Source of the DNA: Kangiella aquimarina DSM 16071
GTDB taxonomy: Bacteria; Pseudomonadota; Gammaproteobacteria; Enterobacterales; Kangiellaceae
DNA length: 64,000 nucleotides
NCBI RefSeq assembly: GCF_000374105.1
Contig: NZ_KB893650.1
Span: 1,645,145 to 1,709,144 of the forward strand
Reading direction: 5' to 3'
Shown here: positions 26,767-36,263 of the stretch, in pieces
Position numbering within the stretch: the first letter of the stretch is position 1
Layout: every line of letters starts with the position of its first letter
Program-made: the position numbers and the translations under genes
Notes under the pieces: model-generated
What the model was told of the DNA's origin: nothing
Seen by the model: only the letters and a program-made list of their open reading frames with translations
Databases searched by the model: none

Positions 26767-27513
26767 TTATATTTTAAACTCGGTAATAACCGGCTTATGA
26801 TCACTGGCTACTTTCGATAGTTTTTTTCGACACAGGAAAACATTTTCGAGTTTTAAACTACCTTGATAAAAGACTCGGTCCAATCCACCTCTAGGAGAAA
26901 ATGATGGGTAGGTCTTTAATGCTGATACTTTGTTCCTGTAGCGTCTGTCCGTCGCACATTTAAAGCCTGCACCTTCTGTCATCGGCTTTCTTAATAAAGA
27001 GCGCCAATCATTGAAGTCACCAATGACTATTTTATTAGCGTTATCATCAAGGTTTCTTATTTCAGCGGAATTTAATAGTTTTCTAATTTGCTTATCCCGC
27101 TCTTTAGCCGAGAGTCCCAGATGCAGATTAAACACATCGAGATGCACTGTTTTCGAAGGGCTTGAAGGAATGTCGATAGTTGTATGCTGACATCCTCGTC
27201 GTTTTTTATTATCAATTGTAAGATCAATATTTCGCTCGCGCACGATTGGAAAGCGACTGAGGGTTGCGTTGCCGTAATGACCTTTTTTGAGGCTGACATT
27301 TTTACCAAGGACGTAGTAGGGGAAATCAAGCGCTTCAGCAAGTTCTTGAGCAAGATTTAATTCTCGCGAGCGCGGCACTCCATCGTCAACTTCCTGGAGA
27401 GCTATGATATCTGCATCATAGCTTTCCAGAATCTCAACAATTCGTTCAGGACGAAACCGACGATCAACGCCAATTGCGCGATGAATGTTATAGGTGATGA
27501 CCTTAAGATTCAT
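26767..27513 (-). CDS. Endonuclease/exonuclease/phosphatase family protein
   Basis: The 248-residue soluble protein has the EEP fold motifs: 'VITYNIHRAIG' at the N-terminus, 'DIIALQEVDD' (catalytic Glu, near residue 41), 'HLGLSAKER', 'VIGDFNDW' near residue 165 and the C-terminal 'ASDHKPVITEF'. Members are metal-dependent nucleases or phosphodiesterases. No signal peptide is seen. It is 20 bases upstream of the phosphorylase gene in the same run. Confidence 0.88.
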   Translation of the reverse strand: MNLKVITYNIHRAIGVDRRFRPERIVEILESYDADIIALQEVDDGVPRSRELNLAQELAEALDFPYYVLGKNVSLKKGHYGNATLSRFPIVRERNIDLTIDNKKRRGCQHTTIDIPSSPSKTVHLDVFNLHLGLSAKERDKQIRKLLNSAEIRNLDDNANKIVIGDFNDWRSLLRKPMTEGAGFKCATDRRYRNKVSALKTYPSFSPRGGLDRVFYQGSLKLENVFLCRKKLSKVASDHKPVITEFKI

Positions 27514-27542
27514 CCTTTGATGTCCAACTCAGTAAGTAGGAA

Positions 27543-27833
27543 TTAATCTGTAAGGTCGCTGGAGCGAAATGCCTGTTTAATATCCTTGTATGCTTCCTGA
27601 AGTTGATGACCCAAAAGAACAAAGCCCTTACCAACATCCTCAGAAGCTTTATGAGCACCTTTACCAATAGTTTTGGCCTTTGCCTCAAAGCGCTCCCAGT
27701 CATGCTCGGTTTCTTGCCATTTATCGCGTAATTCGGCTTTCGCTAAATGAGCTTGTACTTTTAGCTCATCGCGCTGGGTTTTAAGCTTTTCGTATAGCTT
27801 TTTAGCTTCCGCTTTCAATTCTTCTTCATTCAT
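27543..27833 (-). CDS. Small coiled-coil protein of unknown function
   Basis: The 96-residue protein is highly charged and mostly helical, with a Lys/Glu-rich coiled coil at residues 2-50 and 'GKGAHKASEDVGKGFVLLGHQLQEAYKDI' near the C-terminus. No domain is recognised. AAGGAGT precedes the ATG. It is the first gene of the six-gene minus-strand run that includes the EEP nuclease, phosphorylase and PRPP synthetase homologues, so it may be an accessory protein of that group. Confidence 0.65.
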   Translation of the reverse strand: MNEEELKAEAKKLYEKLKTQRDELKVQAHLAKAELRDKWQETEHDWERFEAKAKTIGKGAHKASEDVGKGFVLLGHQLQEAYKDIKQAFRSSDLTD

Positions 27834-28198
27834 GATGCAAACTCCTTAATTCCATGTGTTTAAGAGTGTAAAGCACATGTATAGATATATCATATTAATA
27901 GTTTAACTGCTTGATTTTTGTCAAGGAATGAGGAGGAAAATGGACTGGTTTATGGAAAAGCATTCCAGTAGTAGGTTTATCTTGTTTGTATGTGGAAGAG
28001 GTAGCTCAAGCGTATTATCGGGAAAGGAAGGTGTCCGTACAACTTATGGAGAGCTAAAAGCAGATCCTGAACTTGATTCAGGATCTGCTCTTATTAAGTT
28101 AAATTAATAGCATTGAATAGATTTGCAGAGTTGCTTAAAAGAAAGGCCTAGTTAGTGGTTGTATAGGGGCAACTCACTAGCTACCCCTATAGTCATAA
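27834..28198. other. Intergenic region between the phosphorolysis run and the arsenic operon
   Basis: These 365 bases hold the promoter region of the minus-strand run and a strong hairpin at 28059-28089. A 55-codon plus-strand frame (27940-28107), preceded by AGGAGG, overlaps the hairpin; its reality is doubtful. Nothing else is seen. Confidence 0.5.
28059..28089. terminator. Hairpin terminator downstream of acr3
   Basis: A 13-bp perfect stem, AGCAGATCCTGAA / TTCAGGATCTGCT, with a 5-base loop lies about 110 bases beyond the acr3 stop. It probably ends the arsenic operon, although no long T-run flanks it. Confidence 0.55.
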
Positions 28199-29218
28199 TT
28201 ATCCCTTAAACCAATGCCGAGTTCGATTGGCAAAAGCAACAAGTGACAACATCACCGGGACTTCAACCAGAACGCCGACAACAGTGGCTAGTGCGGCACC
28301 TGAGTGCAGTCCAAACAATGAAATAGCGACCGCTACAGCAAGCTCGAAGAAATTCGAGGTGCCGATCATACAGGCTGGCGCTGCAACATTATGAGGAAGC
28401 CTCATAAATTTAGCAGCAGCATAGGCTATGATGAAAATACCATAGGTCTGAATTAACAATGGAATGGCTATCAGGCCAATATCCAGTGGCTTAGCAAGAA
28501 TTTTTTCGGCCTGAAAAGCGAATAGTAAAATGATTGTCAGAAGCAGCCCTAAAATCGACCAGGGTTTCGATTTGACCAGAAACATATGCAATCTATGATG
28601 GTCGTCTTTTTTATCTAATGCATTGCGCGTTATTGCACCAGCAATCAGCGGTAATAGCACATAAAGGACTACCGACAAAAGTAATGTTTCCCACGGCACA
28701 GCGATATCAGTTACTCCCAATAAAAATGCAGCTAGAGGGGCAAAGGCAAAAACCATGATGACATCATTAATCGAGACCTGAACCAGGGTATAGTTGGCAT
28801 CGCCTTTGGTTAGATGACTCCATACGAACACCATCGCGGTACAAGGTGCAACGCCAAGTAAAATCATACCTGCGATGTATTCATTAGCCGTTTGAGGGTC
28901 GACCATGTCAGCGAAAAAATATTTGAAGAAGAGTACACCAAGTGCTGCCATGGTGAAGGGTTTGATTAACCAGTTAACCACTAACGTTAAAATCAAACCT
29001 TTAGGCTTCTTACCCACATCCTTGATCGACTTGAAATCAACCTGAACCATCATTGGGAATATCATCAGCCAGATGAGTACTGCAACTAGCAGGTTCACGT
29101 GGGCATACTCTAACTTAGCGATATAATTAAAGAGCTCTGGCAAAACGTTGCCAAGAACAACGCCAACGACTATACATAAGGCAACCCATAGTGATAAAAA
29201 TCGTTCAAAAACACCCAT
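28199..29218 (-). CDS. acr3: ACR3 family arsenite efflux transporter
   Basis: This 339-residue inner-membrane carrier has about ten hydrophobic helices and the ACR3 signature '[25 protein letters not shown]', with the conserved cysteine near residue 125, plus '[10 protein letters not shown]' at the C-terminus. It exports arsenite. Its start touches the arsC stop, so the two are coupled, and arsR lies upstream: the operon is arsR-arsC-acr3. Confidence 0.93.
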   Translation of the reverse strand: MGVFERFLSLWVALCIVVGVVLGNVLPELFNYIAKLEYAHVNLLVAVLIWLMIFPMMVQVDFKSIKDVGKKPKGLILTLVVNWLIKPFTMAALGVLFFKYFFADMVDPQTANEYIAGMILLGVAPCTAMVFVWSHLTKGDANYTLVQVSINDVIMVFAFAPLAAFLLGVTDIAVPWETLLLSVVLYVLLPLIAGAITRNALDKKDDHHRLHMFLVKSKPWSILGLLLTIILLFAFQAEKILAKPLDIGLIAIPLLIQTYGIFIIAYAAAKFMRLPHNVAAPACMIGTSNFFELAVAVAISLFGLHSGAALATVVGVLVEVPVMLSLVAFANRTRHWFKG

Positions 29219-29706
29219 TAAAATAACTCCCCAAGTTGTTGCAGTTCAGTTTTAAATTGGTCAGCATCCATCTCTTCGAAATCTTTCTCCAGAAGCGTTT
29301 TTATGCGCTTTTCTATGACGTTAATGACATGTGCAAACGCCTCAGCTTCCTGCTCTTCAGAATCATGCTCTCCAGAGCTATGACCTTTAGAAGGATCCGG
29401 CAAACCCCAGTGTACTTTTAGGGTATTTCCCATCCACACAGGACATGCTTCACCTGCAGCACTATCACACACCGTTATCACCACGTCTGGATCAAAATTA
29501 CTCAGCTCATCCCAGCTTTGGCTGGTTAAGCCTTCGGTACTGTAGCCATGCTTGCTAAGATATTTCAGGGTAAGAGGGTGAACCACGCCGCGCGGAGCGC
29601 TGCCCGCACTGGCTGTCTCAAGGCGACCTTTGCCCAATGTTCGTGCAATCACTTCACTAAGTATGCTGCGGCAAGCATTATGAGTACAAATAAACAGTAT
29701 TTTCAT
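29218..29706 (-). CDS. arsC: Arsenate reductase (LMW-phosphatase fold)
   Basis: The 162-residue protein has the P-loop '[13 protein letters not shown]' (CX5R, Cys near residue 8) and the second redox region '[15 protein letters not shown]' near residues 80-95. This places it with the thioredoxin-coupled or phosphatase-fold arsenate reductases, which reduce arsenate to arsenite for export by Acr3. The C-terminal extension is acidic (Glu/Asp/His rich). Middle gene of the ars operon. Confidence 0.9.
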   Translation of the reverse strand: MKILFICTHNACRSILSEVIARTLGKGRLETASAGSAPRGVVHPLTLKYLSKHGYSTEGLTSQSWDELSNFDPDVVITVCDSAAGEACPVWMGNTLKVHWGLPDPSKGHSSGEHDSEEQEAEAFAHVINVIEKRIKTLLEKDFEEMDADQFKTELQQLGELF

Positions 29707-29768
29707 GTTCTAACTCGTTAATAAATAGAATTGAAATGGTTCGCTAACCATCTGTAAATATATGCAAT

Positions 29769-30110
29769 TTAGCAACATAGCGATCGTTCTGGTCGGTTTG
29801 CCATGTTTTTCAGGCGCTTCAGGTTACTTGCTATAAATTGCTGATTACTTTGTGCAGTTTCAGCTAACACTTTTGTAGTCCAATTGGGTAGCTCTGGGTT
29901 TAAGCGATAGTAGACCCACTTACCATCACGCCTATCGAGCAGCAGTCCACATTGGCGTAACTGCGCTAAATGGCGTGATACCTTTGGCTGACTCTCGTCT
30001 AAAGCTTCCATAAGCTCACAGACACAGAGCTCAGATACTTGTTGTATTAACAGCAGGCTTCGCAATCGAGTCTCATCGGCCAGACATTTAAAAAATTCAG
30101 TCGGTTCCAT
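29769..30110 (-). CDS. arsR: ArsR-family metalloregulator
   Basis: The 113-residue winged-helix repressor has the arsenic-sensing motif 'SELCVCELMEAL' at about residues 26-37 (vicinal Cys pair), then the recognition helix 'SQPKVSRHLAQLRQCGLL'. A C-terminal CC pair is also present. It should release its operator on binding arsenite. The candidate operator lies in the divergent region towards copA. Confidence 0.93.
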   Translation of the reverse strand: MEPTEFFKCLADETRLRSLLLIQQVSELCVCELMEALDESQPKVSRHLAQLRQCGLLLDRRDGKWVYYRLNPELPNWTTKVLAETAQSNQQFIASNLKRLKNMANRPERSLCC

Positions 30111-30128
30111 ATAGTTGTCTCAACAAAC

Positions 30129-30163
30129 ATATATGGATGGCAATATATATGAAAAATCATATG
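30129..30163. promoter_or_regulatory. Candidate ArsR operator
   Basis: The region just upstream of arsR contains CATATAT and ATATATG in inverted orientation, overlapping a perfect ATATGA-AAAA-TCATAT palindrome (30147-30162). ArsR sites are typically AT-rich dyads of this kind next to the arsR promoter. Confidence 0.5.
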
Positions 30164-30304
30164 TGTCAATTATCATTCAAAACTATGGCTTAAGCTAATT
30201 CACTAAACCCCAAAATCTTATGGTTATTATTTTAAATAACTAGTGATACAGTAATAAGTATCAACACAGTAATAGCATTACCGCAAAAGTTAAGGTTTAG
30301 CTGC

Positions 30305-32557
30305 ATGAGTGATCATTCTTCCCATTCAAAAACCGTAGAGCTCAATATCGAAGGAGCAGGCTGCGCCAGTTGTGTCGGTAAAATTGAAGGTGCTTTAAAA
30401 GGCGTTTCCGGTGTTGAAAGTGCCGAGATGAACTTTGCAGACCGCACTGTCACCGTTAAAGGTACTGCCAATACCGACATCATGATTGAAGCCGTTGAGA
30501 ATGCGGGCTATCAGGCATCGTTAATTGAAAACGAATCAGAAAGTGAAGCCCTGGAAGAAAAAGAACAGGCCAATCAAGCTTACTACAAACGTCTCATGAC
30601 CAAGATGTGGATTGCGCTTGGGGTGGGGGTGCCTTTAATGGCTTATGGTTTATTAGGCGGAGCCATGACCGTAACCACCACAAATGAACGCATTGCCTGG
30701 TTAATTGTCGGCCTTGTTACACTGGCCATCATGTATTTCTCAGGAAAACACTTTTTCACAGGCGCGTGGAAGTCCTTTAAAAATCACTCTGCAAACATGG
30801 ACACCCTGATCGCTCTGGGTACTGGTACGGCCTGGGTCTATTCGATGGTTGTGGTGTTTTTCCCCAACTCGTTACCCGAAATGGCTCGCCATGTTTATTT
30901 CGAGGCGACAGCCATGATTATTGGTCTTATTAATTTGGGTTTGGCATTAGAAGTCAGAGCTCGTGGCAGGACCTCAGAAGCCATTAAAAGGCTTATTGGT
31001 TTACAGGCTAAAACTGCACGAGTGATTCGTGACGGTGATGAGAAAGACATTCCCATTGAGGATGTGCAAAAAGATGACCTGGTACGTGTTCGTCCCGGCG
31101 AAAAGATACCTGTTGATGGGGTTGTTACCGAAGGCAACTCTACGCTGGATGAGTCAATGTTAACTGGCGAACCGATGCCAGTTGAAAAAGGCGAGGGCGA
31201 CGAAGTTTCTGCCGGCACGATTAATAAAAGCGGCAGTATCATTTTCAAAGCAACGCGCGTCGGAAAAGATACGGCTTTAGCGCAAATCATTAAAATGGTT
31301 AAGCAAGCGCAAAATTCCAAGCCACCCATTGGCAGGTTAGCGGACGTTATCGCCGCGTACTTTGTTCCAACGGTGATGATTATTGCGGTTATTAGCGCGC
31401 TGATTTGGCTGAATTTTGGAGCACAGGATGCCATTGCCTTTGCCGTGGTTTCTGCGACCACCGTTCTGATCATTGCCTGTCCTTGTGCTCTGGGTTTAGC
31501 AACGCCCATGTCGGTGATGGTTGGTGTGGGCAAAGCAGCTGAAGCAGGCGTACTGATCCGCAACGGTGAGTCGTTGCAGACTGCCTCAAAAATTACTGCC
31601 ATGGTGCTTGATAAAACCGGTACCATTACCGAAGGCTCGCCTAAAGTTACCGATATTGTTGGCTTTAACGATGTCTCTCAAAATGCTGCGTTACAACTTG
31701 CCGCGAGTCTCGAAACAGGCTCGGAACATCCTCTTGCTCAAGCCATTGTTGAATCGGCGAAAGAAAAAGACATTGAGCTGAAAAAGAGTTCAGACTTTAA
31801 CTCTATTGCCGGGCATGGTGTCGAAGGAAATGTCGATGGGAAGCATCTATATTTCGGTAATGAAAAGCTGATGCGCGACCAAGGGATTGATATTGATCAT
31901 GCTGTTGATAGAGCTCAGGAACTTGCTGGTGAGGCGAAAACACCGATGTATTTCGCAATAGATAAAAAACTCGCTGCGATTATTGCCGTAGCTGATCCGA
32001 TCAAAGAAGACTCCATCGAAGCCATTAAGCGATTACAGAAAGCCAATATTCGTGTGGTCATGTTAACCGGTGATAATAAAGCCACCGCTAAAGCAGTTGC
32101 CAGTAAAGTGGGTATTGATGAATTCTTTGCTGAAGTGTTACCCGAGGATAAAGTTAACAAAGTTAAAGAGCTGCAAAAGGAAGGTGAGCTTGTAGGTATG
32201 GCCGGTGATGGTATCAATGATGCACCAGCGCTGGCGCAGGCCGATGTTGGCTTTGCCATTGGTACTGGAACTGACGTTGCTATTGAAAGTGCTGATATAA
32301 CCTTGATGCGCGGTTCACTACATGGTCTTGCAGATGCAGTGGCAACCAGTAAAGCGACATTGCGAAACATCAAACAGAACCTTTTTGGAGCCTTTATTTA
32401 CAATGTTGCGGGCATACCTATTGCCGCAGGTTTGTTGTATCCGTTCTTCGGTATTTTATTGAGCCCTGTCATAGCAGGCGCAGCGATGGCATTCTCATCA
32501 GTGACTGTGGTGACTAATGCCAACCGCCTACGTTTTTTCAAACCTAAAGAGCATTAA
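30305..32557 (+). CDS. copA: Copper-exporting P1B-type ATPase
   Basis: The 750-residue inner-membrane pump has one N-terminal heavy-metal domain with the motif GAGCASC (residues 17-23; unusual, normally GMTCxxC), eight expected membrane helices, the CPC metal site near residue 391 ([10 protein letters not shown]), the phosphorylated Asp in DKTGT near 435, the SEHP motif and GDGINDAPA near 632. These define a Cu(I)/Ag(I) exporter of the P1B-1 group. A cupredoxin gene follows 17 bases downstream. Confidence 0.93.
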   Translation: MSDHSSHSKTVELNIEGAGCASCVGKIEGALKGVSGVESAEMNFADRTVTVKGTANTDIMIEAVENAGYQASLIENESESEALEEKEQANQAYYKRLMTKMWIALGVGVPLMAYGLLGGAMTVTTTNERIAWLIVGLVTLAIMYFSGKHFFTGAWKSFKNHSANMDTLIALGTGTAWVYSMVVVFFPNSLPEMARHVYFEATAMIIGLINLGLALEVRARGRTSEAIKRLIGLQAKTARVIRDGDEKDIPIEDVQKDDLVRVRPGEKIPVDGVVTEGNSTLDESMLTGEPMPVEKGEGDEVSAGTINKSGSIIFKATRVGKDTALAQIIKMVKQAQNSKPPIGRLADVIAAYFVPTVMIIAVISALIWLNFGAQDAIAFAVVSATTVLIIACPCALGLATPMSVMVGVGKAAEAGVLIRNGESLQTASKITAMVLDKTGTITEGSPKVTDIVGFNDVSQNAALQLAASLETGSEHPLAQAIVESAKEKDIELKKSSDFNSIAGHGVEGNVDGKHLYFGNEKLMRDQGIDIDHAVDRAQELAGEAKTPMYFAIDKKLAAIIAVADPIKEDSIEAIKRLQKANIRVVMLTGDNKATAKAVASKVGIDEFFAEVLPEDKVNKVKELQKEGELVGMAGDGINDAPALAQADVGFAIGTGTDVAIESADITLMRGSLHGLADAVATSKATLRNIKQNLFGAFIYNVAGIPIAAGLLYPFFGILLSPVIAGAAMAFSSVTVVTNANRLRFFKPKEH

Positions 32558-32573
32558 GCCAAAAGGACATCAT

Positions 32574-32936
32574 ATGAACTTACTGGTAATCAACATCATT
32601 GGCTTAGCACTGATAGCACTTATTATTTATTGGTTCTGGATTTATAAACCTAAGAACGTCCGGGCAAAAGATCAGGATATTATTAAAATTATCGTTGAAG
32701 ACGGTGTTTATCAGCCAGCGCATATCAGTGTTCCAGCGGAAACTGAAATAACTTTAGAGTTCGAACGTAAAGACGAAACCCCGTGTGCTGAAATGGTTAT
32801 CTTTCCAGACCTTGATATCAGCGAAAGCTTACCCATCAATAAAACCAAAACCATTAAGTTAAAGAAACTGGAAAAAGGCAATTATCAATTTCACTGCCAG
32901 ATGCAGATGTACAAAGGGGAGTTGCATGTGGAGTGA
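32574..32936 (+). CDS. Membrane-anchored cupredoxin-domain protein
   Basis: The start is placed at 32574 (MNLLVINIIG), which has AAAAGGAC upstream; the longer frame from 32517 only overlaps copA. The 120-residue product has an N-terminal membrane helix (residues 3-21) and a cupredoxin-like domain with 'DGVYQPAHISVPAETEITLEF' and a C-terminal 'YQFHCQMQMYKGEL', where C, H and M form a likely copper site. It probably hands copper to or from CopA at the periplasmic face. Confidence 0.82.
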   Translation: MNLLVINIIGLALIALIIYWFWIYKPKNVRAKDQDIIKIIVEDGVYQPAHISVPAETEITLEFERKDETPCAEMVIFPDLDISESLPINKTKTIKLKKLEKGNYQFHCQMQMYKGELHVE

Positions 32937-33180
32937 AAATTACCACAGTCTTGAATGTGTTTTTTAACACGGTAGGGGCACATCTATGTGTGTGTCCATC
33001 CCAAATGCGCTTCCGCTCTCTGTAAGGACAGCAGGCTCTTGTTCCTACATCCCGCAGCTCAAAGAAGCGCATAAGCCAAACTAATCCATTACCATACAAC
33101 AAATACTCCAAAACATTGATTTAGATCTATGACATCTGGCTCTAGATACCTATAATTGCGCCACCTTAAAAAAGATAGCC

Positions 33181-34596
33181 ATGGTCATCACCATGAAAAA
33201 GCACTCATATTTTCTATTTCTAGCTTTACTACTCTTTCCTTTTCAATTGCTTGCAGCAGATACCTCAACCAGTACTTTACTTGATTTAACCGGCCATTGG
33301 GTTGGCTTTTTAGCCATAGCCATCTTTGTTCTGGCTTATTCACTGGTTATATTTGAAGAAAAAATCCACCTGAGAAAATCTAAACCTATTCTTGTGGCTG
33401 CTGGTTTAATCTGGCTGGTCATTGGAATTGTGTACCACCAACATGGCATGTCGCAGCTAGCTGAAGAAGCGGTGCGCCATAATTTCCTGGAATACGCAGA
33501 GCTATTTTTCTTCCTGCTTGTCGCCATGACCTATATCAATGCCATGATTGAACGTGATGTCTTTGATGCATTGCGCGACTGGTTGGTTAATAAAGGATTT
33601 AGTTACAAGCAGCTGTTCTGGATGACTGGTATTCTGGCTTTCTTTATTTCACCAATTGCCGATAACCTGACCACTGCATTGATCATGTGTTCGGTCGTAT
33701 TAGCGGTTGGAAACGGTCATGCTAAATTCATTGGTTTGAGTTGCATTAACATTGTGGTTGCGGCTAACGCTGGCGGTGCTTTCAGCCCATTTGGTGATAT
33801 AACAACACTAATGGTCTGGCAAAAAGGCATGGTTGAATTCTCAGAATTCTTTGCGCTATTTATTCCTTCTTTAGTCAATTTCCTGGTACCAGCAATCATC
33901 ATGCAGTTTGCCATAATGAACGGCAAGCCGAAGCCAATAGAAGAGGGTAGTCATGCGCAGATAAAGCAGGGTGGCTTAATTATCGTCGGCCTATTCTTGT
34001 TAACAATTATTACAGCGGTTTCTTTCCATAACTTCCTTCATTTGCCTCCAGCTATCGGTATGATGCTTGGCCTTGGATTCTTGAAGTTCTATGGATTTTT
34101 CCTTCGCAAACAGCACAAAAAAGAAACAGAAGAGAACCCGACAAGTGTTTCTACGAAAAGACCTTATGACATTTTTGATCGAATTGCACAGGCCGAGTGG
34201 GATACTTTGTTCTTCTTCTACGGTGTAATCCTTGCGGTTGGTGGCTTGGGATTTCTTGGCTATCTTGGTATGGCATCCAGCTACATGTACGGAGAACTTG
34301 GCGCAACTCCAGCGAACATATTAGTCGGCATCCTGTCTTCCATTGTAGATAACATCCCAGTCATGTTTGCAGTACTTACCATGCAACCCGACATGTCACA
34401 TGCCCAGTGGTTATTAGTCACATTAACCGCAGGCGTAGGCGGCAGTTTACTGTCCGTCGGCTCAGCAGCAGGAATTGCATTGATGGGGCAGGCACGTGGC
34501 CATTATACATTCATGACCCACCTGAAATGGACGCCTGTGATTGCCTTAGGTTATGCTGCAAGTATCTGGGTGCATACACTTATTAATGGTTTCTAG
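33181..34596 (+). CDS. nhaD: NhaD-type Na+/H+ antiporter
   Basis: The 471-residue polytopic protein matches the NhaD subgroup of the ion transporter superfamily. It has an N-terminal signal-like helix, 'GFLAIAIFVLAYSLVIFEEKIHLRKSKP', 'SPIADNLTTALIMC', 'NAGGAFSPFGDITTLMVWQ' and 'SSIVDNIPVMFAVLTM', with the conserved acidic pairs in the last three. NhaD gives sodium tolerance in marine and alkaliphilic bacteria. No clear ribosome-binding site is seen before 33181; the ATG at 33193 is an alternative start. Confidence 0.9.
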   Translation: MVITMKKHSYFLFLALLLFPFQLLAADTSTSTLLDLTGHWVGFLAIAIFVLAYSLVIFEEKIHLRKSKPILVAAGLIWLVIGIVYHQHGMSQLAEEAVRHNFLEYAELFFFLLVAMTYINAMIERDVFDALRDWLVNKGFSYKQLFWMTGILAFFISPIADNLTTALIMCSVVLAVGNGHAKFIGLSCINIVVAANAGGAFSPFGDITTLMVWQKGMVEFSEFFALFIPSLVNFLVPAIIMQFAIMNGKPKPIEEGSHAQIKQGGLIIVGLFLLTIITAVSFHNFLHLPPAIGMMLGLGFLKFYGFFLRKQHKKETEENPTSVSTKRPYDIFDRIAQAEWDTLFFFYGVILAVGGLGFLGYLGMASSYMYGELGATPANILVGILSSIVDNIPVMFAVLTMQPDMSHAQWLLVTLTAGVGGSLLSVGSAAGIALMGQARGHYTFMTHLKWTPVIALGYAASIWVHTLINGF

Positions 34597-34613
34597 TTCC
34601 TAAGGCTTAATAA

Positions 34614-34638
34614 AAAAAGCCCCGTCATGGGGCTTTTT
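34614..34638. terminator. Bidirectional terminator between nhaD and the BCCT gene
   Basis: A 10-bp stem, AAAAAGCCCC / GGGGCTTTTT, with a 5-base loop sits between two convergent genes; U-tracts form in either direction. Confidence 0.9.
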
Positions 34639-34640
34639 AT

Positions 34641-36254
34641 TTACTTTTTCTCACGATAGTTAAGATTGTAAGCGGCTCTGAGTCCGATAAATAAACTGAC
34701 ACACATCAGCAGTAACACGATAGAGAAGGGGAGTCCTACCGTAATAGCAGCAGCTTGTAATGCCCCTAGCGCTTGCTTACCTCCTGCTGCCAGTAACACC
34801 GCAGCAATAACGCCTTCCATAACCGCCCAATACACACGCTGAGTGACGGGAGCATCGACCTTACCGCCCGCCGTAATGCTGTCAATCACCAGCGATCCAG
34901 AATCAGAAGAAGTAATGAAAAAGACCAGCACCAGAATAATGGCTATAAAAGATGTTATAGCACCGAAGGGCAAGTTCTCGAGCATTTGAAATAATGCTAG
35001 TGATTTATCTGTAATACCATTAGCAAGAGCACCAACTTCATTCTGAACCTGTTCAAGCCCCATGCTACCAAATGTGGTCATCCAAACAGCACTCAATAGA
35101 GTTGGAATAACTAGGACTGCGGCAATAAACTGTCTCACTGTACGTCCCTTAGATACTCGCGCAATAAACATACCGACAAATGGAGACCATGAAATCCACC
35201 AGGCCCAATAGAATATTGTCCAGCCTGTATAAAAGGTCTTATCTTCTCTACCCACCCAATTGCTCAGTGGGATAATATTTTCAAAATAAGTCCATAACGT
35301 TTTGCCGACACCATTAAGAATTAAAGTCGTAGACCCAGCAATAATGACAAATATCATTAATAGGGCAGCTAAAGACATATTAATGTTACTCAGCACTTTA
35401 ACGCCACCTTCTAATCCTCGAATTACTGAGAATATTGCTATAACGGTTACACCAAAGATGATCGCCATCTGAGTAGTAATATTGTTGGGGATTTCATTAA
35501 ACAAATAATGGAGGCCACCAGCAGCTTGCTGTGCACCAAAACCCAATGAAGTCGCTAATCCAAAAATTGTTGCTAATACAGCAATGGTATCAATGACGTT
35601 GCCGACAGTTCCCCAAACTCGCTCACCAAATAATGGATAAAAACTGGAACGAATGGTTAGAGGCATGTTGCAGTTATAAGCAAAAAAGGCGAGGGAGAGG
35701 GCGACAACCGCATAAATTCCCCAGGGATGCAGTCCCCAGTGGAACATGGTAGCCCCCATAGCAAGTTCTCTGGCTTCCGGTGTATTTGGAGGAACGTTGA
35801 ACGGCGTTCCGGCCCAGTTGGTGAAGTAGCCTACAGGTTCAGCTACACTCCAGAACATTAAACCAATGCCCATACCTGCAGCAAACAGCATTGCAAACCA
35901 GGATATGACACTAAAATCCGGTTTAGCTTTCTTACCGCCGATACGAATTTTGCCGTAGGGTGACAACAACAAAACAATACAGAAAATTACAAAGACGTTA
36001 CCACTGATCATAAACAACCAATCGAAATTTTCGATCGACCAGGACTTTGCAGCTTCGTAATAATTGCCAGATCGTTCCGGGAAAAGTAGGGTTAAAATAA
36101 CAAAGAAGATGACAAAAAATGATGATGCGAAAAATACCGGGTTATGCAGATCCATCCCCATTATTTCGACATTGTTCTCGCCTATTTCATGATCAGTATC
36201 AAACTTTTCATGCAGCGGATTGATCGGAGTATTATGGTCGTTTTGTTCACTCAT
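34641..36254 (-). CDS. BCCT family betaine/choline/carnitine transporter
   Basis: The 537-residue protein has 12 hydrophobic segments and the BCCT hallmarks: 'GMGIGLMFWSVAEPVGYF' in the third helix region and the tryptophan box 'WTIFYWAWWISWSPFVGMFIAR' near residue 350. It is expected to import a quaternary ammonium osmolyte with sodium or protons. GGGAGA precedes the ATG. The porin-like gene upstream is only 9 bases away, so the two are probably one operon. Confidence 0.92.
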   Translation of the reverse strand: MSEQNDHNTPINPLHEKFDTDHEIGENNVEIMGMDLHNPVFFASSFFVIFFVILTLLFPERSGNYYEAAKSWSIENFDWLFMISGNVFVIFCIVLLLSPYGKIRIGGKKAKPDFSVISWFAMLFAAGMGIGLMFWSVAEPVGYFTNWAGTPFNVPPNTPEARELAMGATMFHWGLHPWGIYAVVALSLAFFAYNCNMPLTIRSSFYPLFGERVWGTVGNVIDTIAVLATIFGLATSLGFGAQQAAGGLHYLFNEIPNNITTQMAIIFGVTVIAIFSVIRGLEGGVKVLSNINMSLAALLMIFVIIAGSTTLILNGVGKTLWTYFENIIPLSNWVGREDKTFYTGWTIFYWAWWISWSPFVGMFIARVSKGRTVRQFIAAVLVIPTLLSAVWMTTFGSMGLEQVQNEVGALANGITDKSLALFQMLENLPFGAITSFIAIILVLVFFITSSDSGSLVIDSITAGGKVDAPVTQRVYWAVMEGVIAAVLLAAGGKQALGALQAAAITVGLPFSIVLLLMCVSLFIGLRAAYNLNYREKK

Positions 36255-36263
36255 GAATTCTCC

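Noticed and set aside
30895-31626. Long minus-strand frame (243 codons) opposite copA
   Set aside because: It is antisense to an intact copA with all ATPase motifs; its composition (Ser/Thr/Ile/Pro rich) is typical of a shadow frame.
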